From Paenibacillus sp. MAEPY2 (GTDB taxonomy: Bacteria; Bacillota; Bacilli; Paenibacillales; Paenibacillaceae), in the NCBI RefSeq assembly GCF_000499205.1, contig NZ_AWUK01000058.1, forward strand, positions 1 through 36,438: a stretch of DNA of 36,438 nucleotides. Direction: 5' to 3'. Position 1 is the first letter of the stretch; each line of letters begins with the position of its first letter. The notes beneath the pieces are model-generated. The model was given only the letters and a program-made list of their open reading frames with translations, did not search any database and was not told the origin of the DNA. Below are positions 15,749 to 23,257 of the stretch, in pieces. The translations under genes were made by a program, and so were the position numbers.

Positions 15749-15754
15749 TATAAT
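15749..15754 (+). promoter_or_regulatory. Possible internal promoter -10 for prs
   Basis: A perfect TATAAT lies 17 bases after a weak -35-like TTTAAA (15726-15731) in the 79-base gap between hisJ and prs. This could give prs transcription independent of the his promoter. Confidence 0.35.
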
Positions 15755-15817
15755 GAGGGTAGGAAATAACCTTTTAGATAAGGATTATATAGGGACTTCA
15801 ACCCTCGGGAGGGCATT

Positions 15818-16765
15818 ATGCAGCATTCGTTACGTATTTTTTCCGGTTCATCGAACCCTAAGCTGGCAGAACAGGTATGCGACAAGCTGGGCGTACAACT
15901 AGGCAAGATCAAACTGTCCCGGTTCAAGAGCGGAGAAATATACGTTCACTACGAAGAGACGATCCGCAACTGTGATGTGTTTCTGATTCAATCATTATCT
16001 CATCCGATTAATGAGTTGTTCGTTGAATTGCTCGTCATGATTGATGCAGCCAAAAGGGCTTCTGCCCGTACGGTAAATATTATTGTTCCCTACTACGGAT
16101 ATGCCCGTCAGGAACGTAAGTCTGCTCCGCGTGAGCCGATCTCGGCCAAGATGGTTGCAGATGTGTTAACTACGGCTGGAGCAAACCGGGTAGTAACCAT
16201 TGATCTGCATGCAGCAGCAATTCAGGGATTCTTTAATATTCCAGTGGACCATATGACATCCTTGGATCTCATTAGTGATTATTTGTTGAGTAAAGGCATT
16301 GAAAATCCGGTGGTTGTCTCCCCTGATGCGGGACGAGCATCGATGGCGGAGAAACTGGCGAACCGTCTGGATTCCCCTTTTGCCATTATGATCAAGAAGC
16401 GGCCAAGCCATAACGAATCAATCATTACACACGTCATTGGGGATGTGGAGGGTCGAACTCCGATTATTATTGAGGATCTGATCGATACCGGAACGACAAT
16501 TCTGAATGTTGTTGAAGGGTTGAAGGAGCGTGGCTCCAAAAACGTATATGTATGCGCAACACATGGTCTGTTCTCGGATGGGGCGCTAAGTAAGCTCAAT
16601 CATCCCTCTATAGCCGAGGTGGTGGTTACAGACTCCATCGCACTGCCTGATGATCATCCCGAATGCTTCAAAGTGTTGCCTGTAGCTCCAATGCTTGCTC
16701 GTGCTATTCGCATCATTGTGGATGGTGGGTCTATGGCTACGCTGTTCAAAGATTCAGGGATTTAA
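15818..16765 (+). CDS. prs: Ribose-phosphate pyrophosphokinase (divergent paralogue)
   Basis: A 315-residue class I PRPP synthetase, which makes PRPP from ribose 5-phosphate and ATP. Kept features: IFSGSSNPKLA N-terminus, FKSGEIYV, YGYARQERKSAPREPISAK flexible-loop region, DLHAAAIQGFF metal site, KKRPS with the catalytic-loop Lys, and the PRPP loop IEDLIDTGTT. Several normally fixed positions differ: SPDAGR where SPDHGG-type is usual, DLHAAA for DLHA(G/D)Q, and LIDTGTT for MIDTAGT. This suggests a second, specialised copy besides a housekeeping prs elsewhere. Placement behind the his operon fits PRPP supply to HisG. GGGAGGG precedes the ATG, and a terminator follows. Confidence 0.9.
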   Translation: MQHSLRIFSGSSNPKLAEQVCDKLGVQLGKIKLSRFKSGEIYVHYEETIRNCDVFLIQSLSHPINELFVELLVMIDAAKRASARTVNIIVPYYGYARQERKSAPREPISAKMVADVLTTAGANRVVTIDLHAAAIQGFFNIPVDHMTSLDLISDYLLSKGIENPVVVSPDAGRASMAEKLANRLDSPFAIMIKKRPSHNESIITHVIGDVEGRTPIIIEDLIDTGTTILNVVEGLKERGSKNVYVCATHGLFSDGALSKLNHPSIAEVVVTDSIALPDDHPECFKVLPVAPMLARAIRIIVDGGSMATLFKDSGI

Positions 16766-16803
16766 CTATGATGCACAGACATGTGCGAATCCAGGTTTAC
16801 TGT

Positions 16804-16848
16804 ACCGTGTTGGAGTAGTTTGCTGCTCAGCACGGTTTTTGTTTTTTT
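16804..16848 (+). terminator. Rho-independent terminator of the his-prs unit
   Basis: ACCGTG and GAGTAG on the left pair with CTGCTC (one G.U) and CACGGT on the right, followed by TTTTTGTTTTTTT. It is strong and unbroken apart from a small internal bulge. Confidence 0.9.
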
Positions 16849-16929
16849 ATGATCATGGATGAGGGCAAGGATTCAGCTGTGAAAAGAGCGAGGAGACAAT
16901 CGATTCCTGCTTTGCTGCCTGAAGGCTTG

Positions 16930-16938
16930 TGCTATAAT
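16930..16938 (+). promoter_or_regulatory. Extended -10 promoter of the AraC-type regulator gene
   Basis: TGCTATAAT is a perfect extended -10 element. The only -35-like sequence, TTGCTG at 16912, is 15 bases away. The leader to the gene would be about 120 bases. Confidence 0.5.
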
Positions 16939-17063
16939 AACTTAAAATTAGTTCTATGGCTGCGTGCTGTTAGGGTGACTCAATCCCAGAGATGTGACGG
17001 ATGTAATGAACAGTAGAACCACGGCAATATACACTGGTGTCGTGGAGTGAGGAGTGGGGTCTA

Positions 17064-19316
17064 TTGTCCCGGACTTGGTATTATCGGCTACTATTTTCTT
17101 ATTTTCCTATTTTCTTTCTTACCATGACCGTACTCATTTTTATCGCTTTTGTTTTCATTAATGACATCTCCAGGGAAGAAACAAGGAAAGCAGATCGCAT
17201 CTCCTCCAGTTATTTGGCGGACAGTCTGGACCGGACGCTCCGGGATATTGAGCTTTCGTTGATGGAAGCGGTGCAGAGTGAACAGGCCTACAAGTACTAT
17301 TTCAATAGCCAGAATCAGGTGGGCAAAGAGACCGAGTATAGCATTGCACAGAGTTTACGTGAGTTGACGAGTTCCAACCCTTGGATCCAATCGATTTATT
17401 TATATGACAAGAAAAATGAAAGCGTTTTAACGTCAAGCGGATCCAAGGATATAGACAGCTTTTCAGACAAGGCGTGGATCAACCAAATGGAGTCCGGTTC
17501 TATTGCTTCAGGCTGGCAGCCTGTCAGGGAATACGATGCGGGGGTTAATCAGCGTACGCCTATTCGAGTGTTGACGGTAGATAAAGACATGCCCCTGCCA
17601 TTTGGTTCGGATGGGGTGCTTGTCATTAATATCAAGATGAGCAGTATTGAGCAGAGTATTGACAGTATGGTCAATGGACAGCTTTCCTTCATGAGCATTC
17701 TTGACCGTAACGGTCAGGTTCTATACGATGCGCATTCAGATCGTGAAGGTGCCGTAGAAGGACAAGAGCTGAACACCCTTTCGCTGGAACGGTTGGGGTG
17801 GACGATCTCCAGTGGAATCAAGAAAGGAAACCTGTATGGCTGGGTCTCGGTCGTGTCCTATGTGTGGGTGGCCATTGCGGTTGTAACAGTCATCTGCGCT
17901 ATTTTCTATATCATCTATATTACTCGTCGTAATTATAAGCCTATTCAGATCATTATGAACCGGATTGAGGCTCATCAGATTCGGGTGCTGGAACAATCCG
18001 GCTCTCGTACCGATGAGATGAAATTGATTGACGGCGTGTTGGAAAACCTGATCAACCATATGATGGATTCGGACAAAAAGAGCAGGGAAAACGTGTTACT
18101 GCAACGCAGCAAACTTTTTAACGATCTGCTGAATGGAGAAAATCTGGATCATGCGGTAGAACGATTGAAGGATCTTTCCCCGTTAACTGGTATGGATACT
18201 TCGTCATGCTTCGCTGTTGTGGTTGGCGAAATCAACCGTTATGAGAAGGGCTTCCAGGAACAGTTCACGAGAGGTGAGCAGAATACGCTTAAATTTGCGC
18301 TAATGAACGTTCTGCAAGAGCTCTCACGCAATGCAGATATGCAATGCTGGACGGAATGGGTGAGCTCGGATCAGATTGCAATCCTTTTCCTGTCCACAGA
18401 CAGCAGTGTGGATATGACAGAGCAGATTCGCCTGGTTGCAGAGGAATGCCGATCTTGGGTTGAGCAGAATCTGCGTATATCCTTGAGTTTCGGTATCGGA
18501 CCGATTGCAGAGGGTATCAAGGCCATTCGTGAATCATACGTGGCGGCTGAGACTGTGATGCACCGCAGATTACTGAGAGACGGGGATGTGGCACTGGCCG
18601 GGTATGGAGAAACTCAGCAGCAGCTGCTTGATACCTATACTTATCTGCAGATGATTGCTGATTTTGTTAAACGGTTTCGGATGTCGAGCAGTCAGTGGCG
18701 TGATCAGCTGGAGGAGATTTTCGCGGCTTTTGAACGTGATAAGCTGCCGGATGATGAGATTCACTCCTTGATTCAGGCGATGCTGCAGATGCTCAGCCGT
18801 GAAGTAGCGGTCATGTCTGAACAGCTGCAGGAGAAATTATCGGAGGAAAACATTAACAAGTGGTTAATGCTGATGAAAGAAGCGGAGACACTTGAAGGTG
18901 TTAAGGACATTCTTTTTGATGACCTCACGGATCTGTTCAGAACTTATGTGTCGGTAACTGAAACCAAGAGCTACAAAGCGATGGTCAATGAAATGAGAAA
19001 CTATATTGAAGAACAGTTTGCGAATCCAGATCTTTCGCTGAAACATCTGAGTGATCGATTCCAGATTACCGGCAAACATGCGAGTTATTTGTTCAAGACA
19101 GAGTTCAATATGAAGTTTGTAGACTTCCTTACAGAATTGCGGATGAAGGAAACGGAGCGGCTGCTCAAGAATACGGATCTTTCGTTACAGGACATCGCCC
19201 AGAAGGTGGGCTACGCCAATGGGATTACTTTGGGACGAGTATTTAAGCGGGTTGCGGGTATTACACCAGGTGACTATCGCCGTTTGAAACGTGAACATCA
19301 CGAAACAGAGTCATAA
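17064..19316 (+). CDS. Membrane-anchored AraC-family sensor-regulator
   Basis: About 750 residues, topology read from the sequence. One transmembrane segment lies near the N-terminus (LLFSYFPIFFLTMTVLIFIA), then a ~230-residue extracytoplasmic sensor region, a second segment (VWVAIAVVTVICAIFYIIYI), a cytoplasmic linker with a degenerate GGDEF-like region, and a C-terminal AraC double helix-turn-helix (about 645-745: LSLKHLSDRFQITGKHASYLF, then DIAQKVGYANGITLGRVFKR...GITPGDYRR). This is the Paenibacillus one-component type that signals sugar availability to an adjacent ABC importer. The start is uncertain. TTG 17064 follows GAGGAGTGGGG closely; GTG 17037 would add nine residues but lacks a ribosome site. 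It probably controls 19648-25009. Confidence 0.88.
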   Translation: MSRTWYYRLLFSYFPIFFLTMTVLIFIAFVFINDISREETRKADRISSSYLADSLDRTLRDIELSLMEAVQSEQAYKYYFNSQNQVGKETEYSIAQSLRELTSSNPWIQSIYLYDKKNESVLTSSGSKDIDSFSDKAWINQMESGSIASGWQPVREYDAGVNQRTPIRVLTVDKDMPLPFGSDGVLVINIKMSSIEQSIDSMVNGQLSFMSILDRNGQVLYDAHSDREGAVEGQELNTLSLERLGWTISSGIKKGNLYGWVSVVSYVWVAIAVVTVICAIFYIIYITRRNYKPIQIIMNRIEAHQIRVLEQSGSRTDEMKLIDGVLENLINHMMDSDKKSRENVLLQRSKLFNDLLNGENLDHAVERLKDLSPLTGMDTSSCFAVVVGEINRYEKGFQEQFTRGEQNTLKFALMNVLQELSRNADMQCWTEWVSSDQIAILFLSTDSSVDMTEQIRLVAEECRSWVEQNLRISLSFGIGPIAEGIKAIRESYVAAETVMHRRLLRDGDVALAGYGETQQQLLDTYTYLQMIADFVKRFRMSSSQWRDQLEEIFAAFERDKLPDDEIHSLIQAMLQMLSREVAVMSEQLQEKLSEENINKWLMLMKEAETLEGVKDILFDDLTDLFRTYVSVTETKSYKAMVNEMRNYIEEQFANPDLSLKHLSDRFQITGKHASYLFKTEFNMKFVDFLTELRMKETERLLKNTDLSLQDIAQKVGYANGITLGRVFKRVAGITPGDYRRLKREHHETES

Positions 19317-19494
19317 ACCATAGGCTCATGCTGCGAATTAAATCTCTAAGCACGGGTGGACTTCATGCAGGTGTATCTCTCAAGAGGCGCCATGCAGAAG
19401 TTCGCCTTTTTGCTGCTGGTGTAAGCCTGGAATCCGACCGGAGCCTGCGTTTATGCAAGAAGCCCCTGATTTACTCCTGTTTGTGGCCCCTTTA

Positions 19495-19522
19495 CGAAAA
19501 TCGTCAGTCTGCGAAAATCGTC
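19495..19522 (+). promoter_or_regulatory. Tandem direct repeats, candidate AraC-regulator site
   Basis: CGAAAATCGTC occurs twice, start-to-start 17 bases, upstream of the solute-binding protein gene. AraC-type proteins often bind tandem direct repeats. The neighbouring regulator is a candidate binder (inference). Confidence 0.4.
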
Positions 19523-19546
19523 GCTAGGGATAAACCATTATCCTTA

Positions 19547-19560
19547 TGTAAGCGTTTCCG
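19547..19560 (+). promoter_or_regulatory. Candidate cre (CcpA) site
   Basis: TGTAAGCGTTTCCG matches the Bacillus cre consensus TGWAANCGNTNWCA at all but two fixed positions. It lies about 90 bases before a sugar-importer gene, where catabolite repression would be expected. Confidence 0.4.
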
Positions 19561-19647
19561 AAACAGGTTTATTGCCAGCGTACGGAAAGATGTGGAATAC
19601 TCTGGGCAAGCTTTAAACATTCACGCAAAGCCAAAGGGGATGACAAA

Positions 19648-21237
19648 ATGACAGGAAAAGCAACCAAAGGCAATCTTAAGAAATGGATGGGATTAGCACT
19701 TACGATGGTAATGGGAGTATCTCTACTTGCTGGATGCTCATCTGCATCAGATCAAGAGACAGCAGAGGGCGGCGCATCGGGCAAGGGTGAGCGCGTTACC
19801 TTGAAAGTCGAGGTTTTTGATCGTGGTAACAGCCCTTCACCGTATACGATTACCAACAACTATATGACTAAATGGATTCAGGAACAGTTTGGTGATCCAA
19901 ATAACATTGATGTGCAATTTGTACCGGTTCAGCGTTCGGAGGAAACGACGAAGCTCAATGTGTTGATGGCTAGCGCCAGCGACGTTCCGGATATTGTATT
20001 TGTGTATGACTCGAGTGTGTTCTATCGCTATGCCCAGCAGGGCGGACTTACAGACGTAGGTGAGCTTATTAATGAGCATGGACCTAACCTGAAAGAATAT
20101 TTGGGTGAAGACTTGTTGAAGTTTGGTCAGCTTGAAGGTCAGCAATTCGCCATTCCGGGTAAACGTGCCATTACTGCCCGTTATAATTCTTATATCCGCC
20201 AGGATTGGCTAGACAAAGTTGGAATGAAGGCTCCAACGACAACGGATGAGCTCTACGAGACGCTAAAAGCATTTAAAGAGAAAGATCCGGGTAATCTGGG
20301 AAGCAAAAACATCCCAATGGGTATGGCACTTGCGCCAGCTCAGTATGAGACACTGATTTATTCGTTTATCAAGCCGATTCAGGATGGACTGACGTACAGT
20401 CAACGATACGAATTACCGTTGCATGAAGGCTTTAAGGACGCGATGCAGTTCCTTAACAAATTATACAATGAAGGTCTGATCAGCAAAGATTTCAGTCTTG
20501 ATGAAGAGAAAACTCAATTGGTTAAGGACTTCCAAAACGGCAACATCGGTTACATGTCGGAAGATGTAGGTCAGATTCTGTACGCAGACGGTATGCTGGA
20601 TAATTTGTACAAAAACGTGCCGGGTAGCAAAGTTGCAGCAATCGACGCTTATACAAACGCCAATGTTGACAATAAATATATCAAATCACGTTACGGTAGC
20701 AACGGAATGTATATCATGATTCCAAAGAGCAGCAAACGAGCTGTAGAAGCAGTGAAATATTTGGATTGGATGGCTTCTGGAAATAATCTGCTTGATATGT
20801 ACAGCGGCGTCGAAGGTGAAAATTACGAGATGGTCGATGGAATTCCAGTTGTCAAAAATGACGCAACACAGGAAATGAAGGATCGCATCTACAATTCCGG
20901 TGATATGGCTATTATTGCCAATGGCAAAGTGATCGGAGACCAGGAAGTAAATGAAGCAGCATGGATCGCGGGCTTCCCGGAGAATAATCAGGAATTGATG
21001 AGACAATCCATTAACATTGCTAATACCGACACCATCGGTCCGATCGTTTTTAGCAAACCAATTGCAGCGGAATCCAAATATGGGACGGCGCTGAATGATA
21101 AGCTAAAAGTGATTATCGTAAAAACGGCGATGGCTAAGCCTGCGGAATTTGAAGCTGTTTATGAAAAGGAAATGAATGATTTCATGTCGCTCGGTGGCAC
21201 AGAATTGAAGAAAGAGCTTGAAGAAGCACTTCAGTAA
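19648..21237 (+). CDS. ABC transporter solute-binding lipoprotein (family 1)
   Basis: A 529-residue carbohydrate-binding lipoprotein anchored on the outer face of the membrane. The signal peptide has a Lys-rich start, a hydrophobic core and lipobox LLAGC with the modified Cys at residue 30. The rest has the features of the large (>500-residue) LipO-type binding proteins common in Paenibacillus, e.g. the DVPDIVFVYD segment, GKRAITARYNSYIRQDWLDKVG and YGSNGMYIMIPK. The ligand is unknown, probably an oligosaccharide. AAGGGGATG precedes the ATG. It is followed by two permease genes. Confidence 0.92.
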   Translation: MTGKATKGNLKKWMGLALTMVMGVSLLAGCSSASDQETAEGGASGKGERVTLKVEVFDRGNSPSPYTITNNYMTKWIQEQFGDPNNIDVQFVPVQRSEETTKLNVLMASASDVPDIVFVYDSSVFYRYAQQGGLTDVGELINEHGPNLKEYLGEDLLKFGQLEGQQFAIPGKRAITARYNSYIRQDWLDKVGMKAPTTTDELYETLKAFKEKDPGNLGSKNIPMGMALAPAQYETLIYSFIKPIQDGLTYSQRYELPLHEGFKDAMQFLNKLYNEGLISKDFSLDEEKTQLVKDFQNGNIGYMSEDVGQILYADGMLDNLYKNVPGSKVAAIDAYTNANVDNKYIKSRYGSNGMYIMIPKSSKRAVEAVKYLDWMASGNNLLDMYSGVEGENYEMVDGIPVVKNDATQEMKDRIYNSGDMAIIANGKVIGDQEVNEAAWIAGFPENNQELMRQSINIANTDTIGPIVFSKPIAAESKYGTALNDKLKVIIVKTAMAKPAEFEAVYEKEMNDFMSLGGTELKKELEEALQ

Positions 21238-21317
21238 GTAATCGTTACCCAATAAATAATCCTTACACATCATGGCTCCAAATAAGATACACATGTTACC
21301 GCATAACTTTGGAAGGG

Positions 21318-21348
21318 ACGTGTGCCGCTGGTTTGTGCGGCACAGCCG
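21318..21348 (+). other. Stem-loop between binding-protein and permease genes
   Basis: GTGCCGC (21322-21328) pairs with GCGGCAC (21337-21343) over an 8-base loop, with ACG/CGT outside. No long T-run follows. Such hairpins often stabilise the abundant binding-protein transcript while letting less RNA extend into the permease genes (inference). Confidence 0.65.
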
Positions 21349-21375
21349 TTTCTTTGTTGATAGGAGGAAACCGAC

Positions 21376-22275
21376 TTGACGATCACATACTTGAAAAGGT
21401 ATTGGCAATTGTATGCACTGATCTCACTGCCCCTGATCTACTTTTTGATCTTTCGCTACGGACCGATGTACGGTGTTCAGATCGCCTTTAAAGACTTCAA
21501 CCTGTTTCAGGGCATTAACGGTAGTGAGTGGATCGGTTTCGATGCTTTCCGTGAGGTATTTGGGATGCGTGACTTCTACACGACACTACGCAATACCTTT
21601 ATGCTGAATTTTCTTGATCTGATTGTTTCGTTCCCTGCACCTATTATATTGGCAATCATGCTCTATGAAGTTCGATTTAAATGGTTTAAAAAAATATCGC
21701 AGACGATTCTGTACATTCCTCACTTTATTTCATGGGTGATCATCGGGGGGATTGTATACCAATTGTTTGGTAATCAATCGGGTATGGTTAACGGTGTGCT
21801 GGAGAGCATGGGGTTAAATTCGATACCATTTTTGACAGAGAAGAATCCTTGGCTTGTGACGTACCTGTTCACAGGTGTCTGGCAAAGTGCAGGATGGGGA
21901 ACCATTCTATATCTGGCCGCATTAACCGGCGTGAACAAGGAATTGTTTGAAGCGGCTGAGATTGATGGAGCATCACGGCTGAAGAGAATCTGGCATATTA
22001 CGTTGCCGAGCATCAAACCTACCATCGTGACCTTGCTTATTCTCAATCTTGGACATATGGTCAGTATCGGTTTTGATCGGCCTTATATTATCGGTAACAC
22101 GGCTGTGCGTGAATATTCCGATGTACTCAGTACCTTTGTATACAGAGTTGGTCTTGAATCAGGACAATACACACTAGCAACCGTCGTTGGTTTGTTCCAG
22201 GCCGTTGTGGGACTTATCTTTGTGCTCGGCTCTAACTATATTTCAAAAAAAGCAACCGGTGAAGGTATTTTGTAG
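21376..22275 (+). CDS. Sugar ABC transporter permease (LplB-like)
   Basis: A 299-residue inner-membrane subunit with about six hydrophobic segments. The coupling motif EAAEIDGASRLKRIWHITLPS near residue 195 is the ABC-ATPase contact loop of carbohydrate permeases. The start codon is TTG at 21376, with AGGAGG at 21362-21367. The pair with the next gene, and the absence of an ATPase gene, indicate use of a shared ATPase such as that at 2258. Confidence 0.93.
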   Translation: MTITYLKRYWQLYALISLPLIYFLIFRYGPMYGVQIAFKDFNLFQGINGSEWIGFDAFREVFGMRDFYTTLRNTFMLNFLDLIVSFPAPIILAIMLYEVRFKWFKKISQTILYIPHFISWVIIGGIVYQLFGNQSGMVNGVLESMGLNSIPFLTEKNPWLVTYLFTGVWQSAGWGTILYLAALTGVNKELFEAAEIDGASRLKRIWHITLPSIKPTIVTLLILNLGHMVSIGFDRPYIIGNTAVREYSDVLSTFVYRVGLESGQYTLATVVGLFQAVVGLIFVLGSNYISKKATGEGIL

Positions 22276-22345
22276 GTTATTAAAGAATGAAAGATACGCC
22301 AATCGGCTTGTTTGTATAGACCATCAGTAAAGGAGCTGTGTGCAT

Positions 22346-23218
22346 ATGAGTGAACGCACCTCAAACCGGATTTTTGATATCGTTAATATCTCCTTTATCA
22401 TTTTGTTTGTTATATTTTGTCTGGCTCCGTTTCTGCACACGATTGCAATATCGCTCAGTTCGAACCGGGCGATTACGTCAGGTGAAGTGACCATATTCCC
22501 CAAAGAAATCAATTGGGATGCATATATTCAGGTGTTTTCTGATCAATCGATGCTCTATTCACTGGGCTTCACAACGGTTCTGACTGTCGTGACCACAGTG
22601 CTGTGCATGCTGTTCACACTTGCAGCTGCATATCCGTTAACCAAGAAAAAACTGAAAGGGCGCAAGCTCTTTATGTATGTCATCATTATTACGATGTTTT
22701 TCAGTGGCGGGATGATACCTGAGTACTTGCTCATTCGTGATCTCAATTTGCTTAATTCGGTCTGGGCATTGATTCTGCCTGGTCTGGTGAGTCCGTTTAA
22801 CCTAATTATCCTGATTTCGTTCTTCAGAGGCATACCGGAAAGTTTGGAGGAGTCGGCAGAGATTGACGGCAGTTCACATGTACACACGCTCTTTAAAATT
22901 ATATTGCCACTATCCATGCCTGTATTGGCTACGTTGGCCCTTTTCTATGCGGTTGGACGCTGGAATGGATTCCAGGATTCCCTTTTGTATATTAATGACC
23001 CTCAGCTATATCCCTTACAGCTCAAGCTCTTCCAAATGGTACAAAACAATATGGTGAGCGAACTTACGCTGATGGAGGGTGCTAATCGCGCTCCATTAAC
23101 CCCGGAGAGCCTCAAGGCTGCCACCGTCGTTTTTGCGACTGTACCCATTCTTCTCGTCTATCCGTGGCTGCAAAAGTATTTTGTTAGCGGTGCCATGCTT
23201 GGGGCAGTCAAGGGTTGA
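22346..23218 (+). CDS. Sugar ABC transporter permease (YtcP/MalG-like)
   Basis: A 290-residue inner-membrane subunit with about six hydrophobic segments and a coupling motif ESAEIDGSSHVHTLFKIILP near residue 175. AAAGGAG at 22329-22335 gives a 10-base spacing to ATG 22346; an in-frame GTG at 22340 is only 4 bases away and is less likely. It ends with PWLQKYFVSGAMLGAVKG, the usual C-terminus of this permease class. Confidence 0.93.
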   Translation: MSERTSNRIFDIVNISFIILFVIFCLAPFLHTIAISLSSNRAITSGEVTIFPKEINWDAYIQVFSDQSMLYSLGFTTVLTVVTTVLCMLFTLAAAYPLTKKKLKGRKLFMYVIIITMFFSGGMIPEYLLIRDLNLLNSVWALILPGLVSPFNLIILISFFRGIPESLEESAEIDGSSHVHTLFKIILPLSMPVLATLALFYAVGRWNGFQDSLLYINDPQLYPLQLKLFQMVQNNMVSELTLMEGANRAPLTPESLKAATVVFATVPILLVYPWLQKYFVSGAMLGAVKG

Positions 23219-23257
23219 TGATAACGATGTAAATGCATTTGTTTGGAGGGACTAGAC

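Larger units (their letters stand above)
19317..19647 (+). other. Control region of the sugar ABC cassette
   Basis: A 331-base non-coding stretch. It holds two direct CGAAAATCGTC copies (19495-19505 and 19512-19522) and a cre-like sequence (19547-19560). A 107-residue open frame fills it, but it has no recognisable domain and a weak ribosome site, so it is not called a gene. I found no clear -35/-10 pair. Confidence 0.5.

Noticed and set aside
19328..19651. 107-residue ORF between the AraC regulator and the binding-protein gene
   Set aside because: No domain, biased composition (Arg/Leu/Ser rich), weak start context; it covers the cre-like site and direct repeats, which fits a control region.
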